Counted from the first letter of the stretch, positions 25,163 to 33,650 are shown. The stretch: DNA of 52,004 bases from Micromonospora fulviviridis (GCF_014648395.1 NZ_BMRA01000011.1:102891-154894), one strand, 5' to 3'. Made by a program: numbers and translations. Notes: generated by a model not told the origin, from the sequence alone.

Positions 25163-25822
25163 TCACGCGAGCAGGATCGCCAGCCAGGCGCCGGTGAGCA
25201 TCGCGGGGCCGAGCGGGAGCGGGGTGTCGCGGCGTACCCGGCCGGCGGCGAGCAGGGCGAGGACGGTCACCCCGTTCAGCAGGTGCGGGAGGAGCAGCCC
25301 GAGGCCCAGGGTCGGCCAGCCGAGCCAGCCGAGCGGCAGGCCGAGCGCGGCGGCGAGCTTGACGTCGCCGAAGCCGAGCCGGGCGCCGGGTAGGAGCGCC
25401 AGCAGCACGTAGCCGGCGAAGGAAACGGCCGCGCCGGCGAGGGCGGTCAGCAGCCGGCCGGGAACGCCGCTGACCAGGGCGGTCACGGCCAGGCCGAGCC
25501 CGCCGGCGAGCGCCGCCGCGCCCACCAGCGGGTCGGGCAGTCGCAGGCAGGCCAGGTCCACCACCGCGAGGGCCAGCCCGATCGCCGCCACCAGCAGGAG
25601 GGCGGGGAGTGCCGGATCGGCGCCCCGGTCGGCGGCCAGCCCGCCGAACACCACCGCGCCCACCAGGGCCGTCGTACCCCGCTCGGCCGGGCCGTCCGAC
25701 GAGAACCCCGCCGGCTTCCCGGGCGGTGCCGCCGTGTCGACGAAGCGGTGGGCGAGCGGGACGGCGGCTCGGCCGGCCAGCGCGCCGAGGAGCGCGACAC
25801 CAGTCACCAGCCCGGCCGACAC
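25163..25822 (-). CDS. A24 family prepilin-peptidase-like membrane protein
   Basis: A 219-residue polytopic membrane protein with about six hydrophobic segments. The two catalytic Asp motifs of the type IV prepilin peptidase family are present: LAVVDLACLRLPDPL for the first and GFGDVKLAAALG (the GxGD motif) for the second. The N-terminal methyltransferase/Cys domain of full-length PilD is absent, as in small TadV/CpaA-like members. No pilin or secretion genes lie nearby, so it may process pilins encoded elsewhere. The GTG at 25822 is preceded by TAACGT at 8 nt. Confidence 0.87.
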   Translation of the reverse strand: MSAGLVTGVALLGALAGRAAVPLAHRFVDTAAPPGKPAGFSSDGPAERGTTALVGAVVFGGLAADRGADPALPALLLVAAIGLALAVVDLACLRLPDPLVGAAALAGGLGLAVTALVSGVPGRLLTALAGAAVSFAGYVLLALLPGARLGFGDVKLAAALGLPLGWLGWPTLGLGLLLPHLLNGVTVLALLAAGRVRRDTPLPLGPAMLTGAWLAILLA

Positions 25823-25833
25823 GGGCCGGAACG

Positions 25834-26841
25834 TTACCGGCGGGCCGGCTCCGGGGGCGCCCCGTCGACGGCTCGTGCCGCCGACCGGCGTGGGCGCTCG
25901 GTGCTGACCACCACCGCGACGCCGGCCACGATCACCGCGCCGCCGAGCAGCACCTGCGCGGTCACCGGCTCGGCGGCGAGCAGCGCGCCGAGCGCCACGG
26001 CGACCGCCGGGTTCACGTACGCGTAGGTGGAAACCAGGGAGATCGGGGCGTGGGCCAGCAGCCAGACGTACGCCGTGAAGGCCACCAGCGAGCCCGCCAC
26101 CATCAGGTAGGCCAGCGCCGCCCAGGAGCGGCCGGTCACCTCGGCGGGGGAGAAGCCGTTCAGCTCGCCCCGCACCGTGGCGATCACGGCGAGCGCCGCC
26201 GCGCCGGCGACCATCTCGTAGACGGTGGCCACGAACGGGTTGTCCGGCATCCGGATCCGGTTGGAGAGGTACGAGCCGACCGACCAGCTGACCGCCCCCG
26301 CGACGACGGTCAGCGCGCCGACCAGCGGCACGCTCGTCGACCCGCCGCTCGGCAGGACGAGCAGCACGAGACCGACGAAGCCGAGGGCCACCCCGGCGAA
26401 GGTCCACGGCCGGGGCCGGTCACCGCCGCCCGTGCGCAGCAGCACCACGAGGAGCGGCACGGTGGCCACCAGCAGCGCGGCGATGCCGGAGGGCAGCGCG
26501 GTCCCCTCGGGGCCGGACTCGGCCAGCACCACGAGGCCGTTGCCGCCGGCCAGCAGCAGCACGCCGACCAGCGCGGCCGAGCCGAGCTGCCGCCGGTCGA
26601 CGCGGAGCGCACCCGGCCCCCGGCGCAGCCGCAGCACCAGGGCGAGCACCGCCGCGGCGGCGGCGAACCGCAGCGCGGCGGAGGTGAGCGGCGGCAGGGA
26701 CTCGACCGCGACCCGGATGCCCAGGTAGGTCGAGCCCCAGAGCACGTAGACGAGAACCAGCGCGGTCCAGATCAGGGCCGGGCGGGCCGGGGCGGCGGGG
26801 CGGTCGAGGGCGGGCGTCGCACTCGTGGGGCGTGAGCTCAT
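25834..26841 (-). CDS. EamA/DMT-family transporter
   Basis: A 335-residue inner-membrane transporter with ten predicted hydrophobic segments arranged as two EamA repeats. The first opens with ALVLVYVLWGSTYLGIRVAVE and the second with ALTVVAGAVSWSVGSYLSNR. Helices ending APISLVSTYAYVNPAVAVALG match the conserved end of the repeat. Members export or import metabolites such as amino acids or their analogues; the substrate is unknown here. The start ATG 26841 gives a short Pro/Ala-rich cytoplasmic N-terminus. TAGCGT lies 9 nt upstream. The prepilin-peptidase-like gene follows 11 nt downstream. Confidence 0.9.
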   Translation of the reverse strand: MSSRPTSATPALDRPAAPARPALIWTALVLVYVLWGSTYLGIRVAVESLPPLTSAALRFAAAAAVLALVLRLRRGPGALRVDRRQLGSAALVGVLLLAGGNGLVVLAESGPEGTALPSGIAALLVATVPLLVVLLRTGGGDRPRPWTFAGVALGFVGLVLLVLPSGGSTSVPLVGALTVVAGAVSWSVGSYLSNRIRMPDNPFVATVYEMVAGAAALAVIATVRGELNGFSPAEVTGRSWAALAYLMVAGSLVAFTAYVWLLAHAPISLVSTYAYVNPAVAVALGALLAAEPVTAQVLLGGAVIVAGVAVVVSTERPRRSAARAVDGAPPEPARR

Positions 26842-26927
26842 CGGTGGACCACGCTACGGTGACCACGGCGTCGGCGTCCCCCGTTGGTGGCCGGCCTCTC
26901 AGCACTGGCGTACGCAGGAGGGCGTTC

Positions 26928-27689
26928 ATGTCGAACTTCGGACCACCGGGCGGCGGCTCCCCCGAGCCGTGGGGTGGACGGCGCCCCGACGACGGGTACG
27001 CTCCGCCGGCCGATCCGCGCTACGACCCGGGGTACGGCGGGCAGCCGGGCGGCTGGGGCGAGCCACCGACGCCGCACTACGAGCCGCCCACCCAGCGTTA
27101 CGACCAGCCGACCCAGGGCTACGAGCCGGCCCCCGCCTGGAACGCCGGCCCGCCGCCGGCCGCCCCGCCCTACCAGGGCTACCCGGCCGATCCGGGCTAC
27201 GGCGGCCAGCCGCCGTACGCCGAGCCGACGCCGCCGAAGCGCGGCAAGGGCCCGCTGCTCGTGGTGCTGGTCGTGCTGGCGGTGCTGCTGCTCGGCGGCG
27301 CCGGGGCGTACTGGGTGCTCGGCCGGGACGACGACGCGCCGACGGGCGGGACGGCGTCCTCGTCGGCGCCGGCCGCCGGCCCGACCGACGCGGCGAGCGA
27401 GCCGGCCGACGCGGCGACCACCCCGCCGGCCCCGGCGTCCTCGACCGACCCGCGTTTCGTGAAGGCGGGCCAGTGCGTCGCCAACGAGGGCGGCTCCGGC
27501 CAGCCGAAGCTGGTGATCACCGAGTGCGGAGCGAAGACCTACCAGGTGCTGCGCCGCATCGACGGTTCGACCAGCGGCAAGAAGGACGCCGAGTCGAAGT
27601 GCGCCAAGGTCGACGGCTACACCGACTGGTACTTCTTCGACAGCCAGCTCGACACCCTCGACTTCGTGCTCTGCCTCAAGCGGCGGTAG
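26928..27689 (+). CDS. LppU/SCO3897-like membrane-anchored protein
   Basis: A 253-residue actinobacterial protein. The N-terminal 105 residues are Pro/Tyr/Gly-rich with repeated YGGQP and TQRYDQP-type units and face the cytoplasm. One transmembrane helix (LLVVLVVLAVLLLGGAGAYWV) follows. A Thr/Ala/Pro-rich linker leads to an outside domain of about 75 residues with four cysteines (GQCVANEG, ITECGAKT, SKCAKVDG, VLCLKRR), probably two disulfides. The layout matches LppU-family proteins of unknown function. AGGAGGG lies before the ATG at 26928. It is divergent from the EamA gene and ends in a very strong hairpin. Confidence 0.82.
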   Translation: MSNFGPPGGGSPEPWGGRRPDDGYAPPADPRYDPGYGGQPGGWGEPPTPHYEPPTQRYDQPTQGYEPAPAWNAGPPPAAPPYQGYPADPGYGGQPPYAEPTPPKRGKGPLLVVLVVLAVLLLGGAGAYWVLGRDDDAPTGGTASSSAPAAGPTDAASEPADAATTPPAPASSTDPRFVKAGQCVANEGGSGQPKLVITECGAKTYQVLRRIDGSTSGKKDAESKCAKVDGYTDWYFFDSQLDTLDFVLCLKRR

Positions 27690-27700
27690 GACCGTAGCCC

Positions 27701-27743
27701 AAACTAGGGCTGTCTAGCATCCACGCTAGACAGCCCTAGTTTT
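27701..27743 (+). terminator. Strong terminator after the LppU-like gene, containing a CTAG dyad
   Basis: Perfect 18-bp stem (27701-27718 with 27725-27742) followed by a T, giving TTTT. It is one of the few classical intrinsic terminators in the window. The inner 22 bp match a second dyad at the next promoter. Confidence 0.88.
27711..27732. repeat. CTAG dyad, copy 1 (inside the terminator stem)
   Basis: Pattern TGTCTAGC-N6-GCTAGACA. The same 22-nt architecture recurs at 27782-27803. Confidence 0.6.
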
Positions 27744-27781
27744 GTCTCGACGGCCCGACACGCGGTAGTTGCATCTACGCA

Positions 27782-27803
27782 TGTCTAGCCCGGCCACTAG
27801 ACG
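27782..27803. promoter_or_regulatory. CTAG dyad, copy 2 (candidate operator of the AAA-ATPase gene)
   Basis: Pattern TGTCTAGC-N6-ACTAGACG, ending 6 nt before the TACTGT -10 element, so it covers about -41 to -20 and the -35 region. A bound protein would be expected to affect this promoter. Confidence 0.6.
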
Positions 27804-27809
27804 GCCCGA

Positions 27810-27815
27810 TACTGT
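27810..27815 (+). promoter_or_regulatory. Leaderless -10 element of the AAA-ATPase gene
   Basis: TACTGT, then 7 nt, then the GTG at 27823. Confidence 0.6.
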
Positions 27816-27822
27816 GCGATTC

Positions 27823-29058
27823 GTGGATCCGGTCCGCAACCCGTACGCCCCGGGCGCCGGCCAGCGCCCGCCCGAACTCGCCGGGCGGGGGCGGGAGCTG
27901 GACGTCTTCGACGTGGTGCTGGAGCGAATCGCGCGCGGCCGGCCGGAACGCAGCCTGATGCTCACCGGGCTGCGCGGCGTCGGCAAGACCGTCCTGCTCA
28001 ACACCCTGCGCTCGCAGGCCATCAACCACCTCTGGGGCACCGGCAAGATCGAGGCCCGCCCGGACCAGTCGCTGCGCCGGCCGGTCGGCGCCGCCCTGCA
28101 CATGGCGGTCCGCGAGCTGGCCCCCCGGCACCGCGCCCCCGACCGGATCGACGCCTTCCTCGGCGTGCTCAAGGCGTTCGCCCAGCGGGCCGTGCCGGCC
28201 GGGCGCGGCGGGGCCGCCCCGAAGCTGCGCGACCGCTGGCAGCCCGGCATCGACGTGCCGGCCAGCAGCGGCCGGGCCGACTCCGGGGACATCGAGATCG
28301 ACCTGGTCGAGCTGCTCACCGACGCCGCCGCGGTCGCCACCGACGTGGGCACCGGCATCGCGATCTTCATCGACGAGATGCAGGACCTCGGTGCGGAGGA
28401 CGTGTCCGCGCTCTGCGCCGCCTGCCACGAGCTGTCCCAGCTCGGCGCGCCGCTGATCGTGGTGGGCGCCGGGCTGCCGCACCTGCCGGCCGTGCTGAGC
28501 GCCGCGAAGTCGTACTCCGAGCGGCTCTTCCGCTACCAGCGGATCGACCGGCTGGACCGGATCGCCGCCGACCAGGCGCTCTGCGCCCCGGCCGAACGGG
28601 AGGAGGTCGAGTACGAGCAGAAGGCCCTCGACCTGCTCTACGAGAAGTCCGGCGGCTACCCGTACTTCGTCCAGGCGTACGGGAAGGCCACCTGGGACCA
28701 CGCGCCCCGCTCGCCGATCACCGCCGCGGACGTCCGGGTCGCCGCGCCCGAGGCGGAGGCCGAGCTGGCGGTGGGCTTCTTCGGCTCCCGGTTCGAGCGG
28801 GCCACCCCGGCCGAACGCGAGTACATGCGCGCCATGGCGACGCTCGCGCTGGTGGACGGGGAGGAGAGCGGTCGCGACGACATGGACGCGGCGGTGCCCA
28901 CCGCGGAGATCGCCCGGGCGCTCGGCCGCAAGCCGGCCAGCCTCTCGCCGGCCCGCGACGCGCTGATCAAGAAGGGGCTCATCTACTCCGGCGAGCGGGG
29001 GACGGTCGCCTTCACCGTCCCGCACTTCGGCCGCTACCTGCGCACCCAGCCGGCCTGA
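27823..29058 (+). CDS. AAA-type ATP-binding protein with a C-terminal winged helix
   Basis: A 411-residue soluble P-loop ATPase of the type annotated as AAA/archaeal-ATPase-like. A short N-terminal segment (PYAPGAGQRPPELAGRGREL) contains the RGRE signature seen before such ATPase domains. Walker A is GLRGVGKT (K55, T56) and Walker B is AIFIDEMQDLG (D184, E185). Sensor-like VVGAGLPHLPAVL follows. The C-terminal 90 residues look like a winged helix (LGRKPASLSPARDALIKKGLI and GTVAFTVPHFGRYL), hinting at DNA or partner binding. The GTG at 27823 has a leaderless promoter with an operator-like dyad upstream. The cellular role is unknown. Confidence 0.85.
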   Translation: MDPVRNPYAPGAGQRPPELAGRGRELDVFDVVLERIARGRPERSLMLTGLRGVGKTVLLNTLRSQAINHLWGTGKIEARPDQSLRRPVGAALHMAVRELAPRHRAPDRIDAFLGVLKAFAQRAVPAGRGGAAPKLRDRWQPGIDVPASSGRADSGDIEIDLVELLTDAAAVATDVGTGIAIFIDEMQDLGAEDVSALCAACHELSQLGAPLIVVGAGLPHLPAVLSAAKSYSERLFRYQRIDRLDRIAADQALCAPAEREEVEYEQKALDLLYEKSGGYPYFVQAYGKATWDHAPRSPITAADVRVAAPEAEAELAVGFFGSRFERATPAEREYMRAMATLALVDGEESGRDDMDAAVPTAEIARALGRKPASLSPARDALIKKGLIYSGERGTVAFTVPHFGRYLRTQPA

Positions 29059-29065
29059 CCGCCGG

Positions 29066-29611
29066 TCAGACCTTGGACCAGGGCGGCGGGAAGACCACCT
29101 CGCCGGACGGGGGCGGCGGCTCGTCGCTGGTGGACGGCGGCAGCACCAGCGCCTGCCACGGCTCCCCCAGCCCCGACCACGGGCTGGTCAGCCCCAGCCG
29201 GTCCGCCCGGCCGAACCCGAACCGGCGGTAGTACGCCGGGTCGCCCAGGACCACCACGAGCCGCTCGCCCAGTTCGGTCGCGGCGTCGAGGGCGGCCTGC
29301 ACCACGGCCGCGCCGTGCCCGATCCGCTGCCGGTGCGGGGCGACCGCCACCGGGCCGAGCGCCAGTGCCGGCCAGGTGCCGCCGTCGGTGCGCACCTGCA
29401 CCCGGGTGAGCAGCGCGTAGCCCACCACCTCGCCGCCGTACTCGGCGACCATGGCCAGCTCCGGGATCCAGGCGTCGCTGTGCCGCAGTTCCTCCACCAG
29501 CCCCACCTCGGGCGGGGTGGTCACGTCGGGGCGGGCGAACGCGGCGGCCAGCACCCGGGCGACCGGCGCCTCGTCCGCCGGGTCCTCGGGTCGGAGTCGC
29601 AGGGTCGTCAC
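29066..29611 (-). CDS. GNAT family N-acetyltransferase
   Basis: A 181-residue acetyl-CoA-dependent acyltransferase. The fold markers are LRLRPEDPADEAPVARVLAA at the start, MVAEYGGEVVGYALLTRV, the strand ALGPVAVAPHRQRIGHGAAV carrying the acetyl-CoA loop (Q/R-x-x-G-x-G/A form), and VVLGDPAYYRRFGFGRA, typical of the YhbS-like subgroup. The C-terminus is Pro-rich. It is convergent with the AAA-ATPase gene (8 nt apart). The acceptor substrate cannot be predicted. The GTG at 29611 is supported by TAAGGT 7 nt upstream. Confidence 0.9.
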   Translation of the reverse strand: MTTLRLRPEDPADEAPVARVLAAAFARPDVTTPPEVGLVEELRHSDAWIPELAMVAEYGGEVVGYALLTRVQVRTDGGTWPALALGPVAVAPHRQRIGHGAAVVQAALDAATELGERLVVVLGDPAYYRRFGFGRADRLGLTSPWSGLGEPWQALVLPPSTSDEPPPPSGEVVFPPPWSKV

Positions 29612-29618
29612 CCGCGCG

Positions 29619-29624
29619 ACCTTA
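29619..29624 (-). promoter_or_regulatory. Leaderless -10 element of the GNAT gene
   Basis: TAAGGT on the minus strand, 7 nt before the GTG at 29611. Confidence 0.6.
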
Positions 29625-29734
29625 CCGCGCGGAGGCCGTCCATCCGCGACGGTCGCTGAAATCGGTACCGTGCGGACGTCCACGTCGGCCGATCCCTTTC
29701 GGGTGTTGCAGGGGTGCCGAGGGTCGCGACGGGG

Positions 29735-29740
29735 TATGAC
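29735..29740 (+). promoter_or_regulatory. Leaderless -10-like element of the DoxX-like gene
   Basis: TATGAC, then 6 nt, then the ATG at 29747. The last base differs from TANNNT. Confidence 0.45.
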
Positions 29741-29746
29741 TGAGCC

Positions 29747-30292
29747 ATGAAGCCCGTGCGCTCCCTCGCCCGCGTCATGTTGAGCGGCATCTTCGTGGTC
29801 AGCGGCGCCCGCAACCTGCGGAACCCGGGACGGCTCGTCCCGGCCGCGCAGCCGATCACCGACAAGGTCGCTCCGCTGATCCAGAACCTGAACCCCCGCA
29901 TCCCCACCGACACCGCGACGCTGGTCCGGGCCAACTCGGCCACCCAGCTGATCGCCGGGCTGATGCTGGCGACCGGCAAGTTCACCCGGCCGGCCGCGCT
30001 CGTCCTCGCCGGCACCCTGGTGCCGACCACCGCCGCGGGCCATCCCTTCTGGAACAACGACGACCCGGCGGCGCGGAACAACAACCAGATCCACTTCCTG
30101 AAGAACCTCGGGCTCTTCGGCGGTCTCCTCCTCGCCGCCGCCGACACCGAGGGCAAGCCGGGGCTCCGCTGGCGTACCGGCCACCGGATCAACCACTCGC
30201 GCCGCTCGGTGCAACGGGCGGTCCGGACCGCCCGCCGGGAGGCGAAGATCGCCGTACGCTCGGCGGCCACCGCCCGCCGAATCCCAGGCTGA
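29747..30292 (+). CDS. DoxX-like membrane protein
   Basis: A 181-residue small membrane protein of the DoxX type. The start KPVRSLARVMLSGIFVVSGARNL is the family's first helix, followed by an amphipathic stretch (VAPLIQNLNPRIP), then helices with ATQLIAGLMLATGKFTRPAAL, VLAGTLVPTTAAGHPFW and FLKNLGLFGGLLLAAAD, where HFLKNL is a DoxX hallmark. The C-terminal 45 residues are strongly basic and cytoplasmic. DoxX-like proteins have been tied to oxidative-stress and redox membrane complexes, but the role here is unknown. It is a single-gene unit. Confidence 0.87.
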   Translation: MKPVRSLARVMLSGIFVVSGARNLRNPGRLVPAAQPITDKVAPLIQNLNPRIPTDTATLVRANSATQLIAGLMLATGKFTRPAALVLAGTLVPTTAAGHPFWNNDDPAARNNNQIHFLKNLGLFGGLLLAAADTEGKPGLRWRTGHRINHSRRSVQRAVRTARREAKIAVRSAATARRIPG

Positions 30293-30495
30293 CCTGCATC
30301 GATACGGCCACCACCCCCGCAAGGCCACCAATCACCTGAACCGTCCGAGACCCGTTAACCCGGCGGAAATGTCAAAAACACGTGTGGGATCGGACACGGT
30401 CGCATAACGCGGGAGGCAGTGACGTGAGGCGCCGTTCTAGGCTCCGTGCTGGACCTGGACGGACAGGACGACCTTGGTACGGGGGTGGCCACGCC

Positions 30496-31932
30496 ATGCC
30501 GACGACAGTCGGTAGACGGACGGACCGCCTCGCTCCCCTCCATCGCGCGACCCGGGGGATCGAACGCAGGACGGTCGCACGGACCGGCGTCGTGGCCGCC
30601 GTCGCCTACGCCGCCTGGCTCGCCATCGGCGCCTTCGGGCGGCCGTACAACTTCTTCGACATGAAGATCTACCACGGCGCGGTGGTGTACTGGGCGAGCG
30701 GCAACGAGCTGTACGACTTCATCGCCCCGTCGACCACCCTGGGCTTCACGTACCCGCCCTTCGCCGGCCTGGCCATGCTGCCGATGTCCTGGTTGCCGGT
30801 CGACGCCGCGGGCTGGCTCAACGCCCTGGCCAGCATCGCCGCGCTCGCCGTCGTCCTGGCCGCGCTGCTGCGCCCGATCGTCGACCGGCTGGGCTGGTCG
30901 CTCTGGTTCACCGTCGGCATCGCCACCCCGCTGGCCGTTGCCATCGAGCCGTCCCGGGAGACCCTCGGCTACGGCCAGGTCAACCTGCTTCTCTTCGCGC
31001 TGATCATGGCGGACCTCGTCGGCCTGCGCTGGCGGGCCCGGCGCGGCACCCACTACGAGACCGCCGACTCGGCGCTGGCCCGGTTCGTCTACAGCGGCGC
31101 CTGGGCGGGGGTCGGCATCGGGCTGGCCACCGCGGTCAAGCTCACCCCGGCGCTGTTCGTGGGATACCTGGTGATCACCCGGCAGTGGCGGGCCGCGCTG
31201 ACCGCGGTCGGCACCACCATCGGCGTCACCATCGCGACGTTCGGGTTGGTCGGCGAGGAGTCGCGGACGTACTTCACCAGCGTGCTCTGGCAGACCGAGC
31301 GGGTGGGCGCGGCGGACATGACCGCCAACCAGTCGCTCGCCGGCCTGCTGGCCCGGCTCTACGACTCGATCGACACACCGGGCCTGCTGTGGCTGGCCTT
31401 CTCGGTGCTGATGCTGGCGCTCGGGCTGTCCCGGGCGGCCAGCGCCCGCGCCGACGGCGACGAGCTGACCGCGTTCACCCTGGTCGGGCTCACCGCCAAC
31501 GTGATCAGCCCGATCTCCTGGTCGCACCACCTGGTCTGGGTCATCCCGGCGATCATCGTGCTGGCCGACGCCGCGGTACGCCGCCGCGAGGCGATCCGCG
31601 GCCTGCTGCCCCGGGTCACCGGCACGCCGCCGGCCACGGGCGTCCCGGCGCTGCGCCCGCCGATCTGGTACCCGACCCTGACCGGGCTCCGGCACGGGGT
31701 GGGCGCGCTCGGGCTCTACCTGCTCTTCCTCATCTCGCCGATCTGGCCGTACGAGCACCAGCTCCCCGAGGTGTCCCACTACCAGGACGGCCTGTTCGGC
31801 GCGCTGATGGAGAACTCCCTGGCGATCGCCCTGATCGTGCTGGTCGCGGCGCTGCCCTGGCGTCCCGGCGCCGAGCCGGCGTTCTACCACGACCGGCTGG
31901 CCCGGACGGCCCAGCTCGCCGCCCGGCGCTGA
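30496..31932 (+). CDS. GT87 (DUF2029) polyprenol-phosphate mannosyltransferase-like protein
   Basis: A 478-residue membrane glycosyltransferase of the GT-C class, about ten to twelve hydrophobic segments. The first extracytoplasmic loop carries GAFGRPYNFFDMKIYHGAVVYW with the acidic catalytic-type Asp, and ELYDF and TYPPFAGLAMLP are typical of the GT87/PimE group, which uses polyprenyl-phosphate mannose to mannosylate glycolipids or proteins. WSHHLVWVIPAI appears in a later helix. The ATG at 30496 is preferred; the frame stays open upstream to 30382. It is convergent with moaE. Two other GT87-like genes are in the window. The acceptor is unknown. Confidence 0.85.
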   Translation: MPTTVGRRTDRLAPLHRATRGIERRTVARTGVVAAVAYAAWLAIGAFGRPYNFFDMKIYHGAVVYWASGNELYDFIAPSTTLGFTYPPFAGLAMLPMSWLPVDAAGWLNALASIAALAVVLAALLRPIVDRLGWSLWFTVGIATPLAVAIEPSRETLGYGQVNLLLFALIMADLVGLRWRARRGTHYETADSALARFVYSGAWAGVGIGLATAVKLTPALFVGYLVITRQWRAALTAVGTTIGVTIATFGLVGEESRTYFTSVLWQTERVGAADMTANQSLAGLLARLYDSIDTPGLLWLAFSVLMLALGLSRAASARADGDELTAFTLVGLTANVISPISWSHHLVWVIPAIIVLADAAVRRREAIRGLLPRVTGTPPATGVPALRPPIWYPTLTGLRHGVGALGLYLLFLISPIWPYEHQLPEVSHYQDGLFGALMENSLAIALIVLVAALPWRPGAEPAFYHDRLARTAQLAARR

Positions 31933-31935
31933 CCG

Positions 31936-32397
31936 TCAGGGGCAGTTCACCCACTCCTCGGTGCCGTCGGCGAACACCTGCCGCTTCCAGATCGGCAGCC
32001 GCGCCTTCACCTCGTCGACCAGCCGCGCGCAGGCCGCGAAGGCCGCCGCCCGGTGCGCGGTGCTGACCGCCGCCACCAGTGCCACGTCGCCGATCTCCAG
32101 CGGACCGATCCGGTGCGACACGGCCACCGCGTACACCTCGGGGTCGGCGGCGATCTCGGCCGCCACCTCGCGCAGCACGGCCTCGGCGGTCGGGTGGCCC
32201 TCGTACTCCAGCAGGTCGACCGTGCGCCCGTGATCGTGGTCGCGGACCACGCCCTGGAACGAGACCACCGCGCCGGCCCGGCGGTCGGCGACCGCCGCCT
32301 CGTGCGCGGCCAGGTCCAGCGGCCGGTCGGTCACCGCGCCGAGGACCACACCGGCCGTTCCACCCTGGTTCGCCGCCTCCGGGCTCGCGCTCACCAT
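31936..32397 (-). CDS. moaE: Molybdopterin synthase catalytic subunit MoaE
   Basis: A 153-residue subunit that, with MoaD, inserts the dithiolene sulfurs to form molybdopterin. Signatures are GAVVSFQGVVRDHDHGR, LEYEGHPTAEAVL, HRIGPLEIGDVALVAAVST and the C-terminal VKARLPIWKRQVFADG with catalytic lysines. The start ATG 32397 overlaps the end of moeA; a GTG at 32394 would give a GTGA overlap. Translation is thus coupled to moeA. A short Gly/Ala extension precedes the family core. Confidence 0.95.
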   Translation of the reverse strand: MVSASPEAANQGGTAGVVLGAVTDRPLDLAAHEAAVADRRAGAVVSFQGVVRDHDHGRTVDLLEYEGHPTAEAVLREVAAEIAADPEVYAVAVSHRIGPLEIGDVALVAAVSTAHRAAAFAACARLVDEVKARLPIWKRQVFADGTEEWVNCP

Positions 32398-33650
32398 GCC
32401 CGCTCCCCGGGGGTCAGCTGCAGCGGCACCACCGGCACCCGGTCGCCGGCCGCGCCGCTCGTGCCCGGCCGGATCACCGCGAAGCCGTCCGCGCCGGCCA
32501 GGCCGCGCAGCATCGCCGAGCCGACGTGCCTGACCGGATGCGCGGTGCCCGCGACCCGGTCCCAACGCACCAGGGCGAGGTGGGTGTGGTCGCCCCGCCC
32601 CGGGACCGGCTCGGCCAGGGTGACCTGCGGCAGCACCGGCATCGGCCGACCCTGCAGGCCGGCGAGCAGCGGTGCGACCAGCGAGACCAGCGCGACGACG
32701 GCGGACTGGGGGTTGCCCGGCAGGCCGGCCACGAAGCGCACCCGGCCGTCGTTGTCGACCAGCCGGGCCAGCAGCATGGGGAAGCCCGGCCGGACCGCCA
32801 CGGTGTTCACCACGTAGTCGGCGCCAAGCGCCTCCAGCGTCGGGTGCAGGTGGTCGACCGGGCCGTGCATGGTGCCGCCGGTGGTGCAGACCAGGTCGGC
32901 GTCGGCCAGCGCGGCGCGCAACGCGGCCACGTGGGCGGGCAGCGTGTCGGCCACCGGACCGACCACGTCGGCGGGGCGCACCTGGCAGCCGTACCGGCGC
33001 AGCCAGGCGGGAACCGACGGGCCGAGCGCGTCACGGACCCGGCCGGCCCCCGGCGGGCCCGAGGTCAGCAGCTCGTCACCGAAGACCAGAAGCGCGGCCC
33101 GGGGCCGGCGGCGGACCCGCAGGGTGTCGTGCCCGCAGGAGGCGGCCAGGCCGAGCACCGCCGGGTCGACCGGCGTGCCGGCGGGCAACAGCTCCTCCCC
33201 GGCGTACGCCTCCTCGCCCGGCTCACGCCACTCCGGCGCCGGGCGGGGCGTGCCGGCCACCCGGCCGTCGGCGGTCCGGGTCGATTCCTCGATCCGCAGG
33301 ATCGCCGTCGCGCCCTCGGGGACCATCGCGCCGGTGGCGATCTCCACCGTGCTGCCGTCGGCCTCCAGCGGGGGCGGGGTGTGCCCGGCGAGCACCCGGC
33401 CGACCACCTGCCACGGGCCGTCCCCGCGCACCGCCCAGCCGTCCACGCTGGAGGTCGGGAAGGCGGGAAGATCGGTCTGCGGGGTCAGCGGCTCGGCCAG
33501 GGTGTGCCCGTCGGCGTCGGCGAGCGGCCGGCTGACCGCGGGGAGCGCGGCGGCGAGACCCACCGCGTACACCCGGGAGCGGGCCTCCTCCCACCCGGCC
33601 GGCGGCGGCGCGGCGACCTCGGCCGCGGCGGCTGCGGTTTCCGTGCTCAT
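32391..33650 (-). CDS. moeA: Molybdopterin molybdenumtransferase MoeA, divergent form
   Basis: A 419-residue enzyme that inserts molybdate into adenylylated molybdopterin. The N-terminal part has FPTSSVDGWAVRGDGP (the family SxMDGYA-like motif) and EIATGAMVPEGATAILRIE. The central MoCF-like domain has LLVFGDELLTSG and RVRDALGPSVPAWL. The loop usually written SGGVSVGxxD is here CTTGGTMHGPVDHL, so the phosphate-binding loop differs from classical MoeA. A C-terminal beta domain follows. It overlaps moaE by 7 bases and has TAGGCT 6 nt before its ATG. A slightly altered role within the family is possible. Confidence 0.88.
   Translation of the reverse strand: MSTETAAAAAEVAAPPPAGWEEARSRVYAVGLAAALPAVSRPLADADGHTLAEPLTPQTDLPAFPTSSVDGWAVRGDGPWQVVGRVLAGHTPPPLEADGSTVEIATGAMVPEGATAILRIEESTRTADGRVAGTPRPAPEWREPGEEAYAGEELLPAGTPVDPAVLGLAASCGHDTLRVRRRPRAALLVFGDELLTSGPPGAGRVRDALGPSVPAWLRRYGCQVRPADVVGPVADTLPAHVAALRAALADADLVCTTGGTMHGPVDHLHPTLEALGADYVVNTVAVRPGFPMLLARLVDNDGRVRFVAGLPGNPQSAVVALVSLVAPLLAGLQGRPMPVLPQVTLAEPVPGRGDHTHLALVRWDRVAGTAHPVRHVGSAMLRGLAGADGFAVIRPGTSGAAGDRVPVVPLQLTPGERAW

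Noticed and set aside
27782..27803. DasR-type site (contiguous GGTCTAGACC)
   Set aside because: The GTCTAG and CTAGAC halves are separated by 8 nt instead of overlapping, so the classical DasR pattern does not fit.
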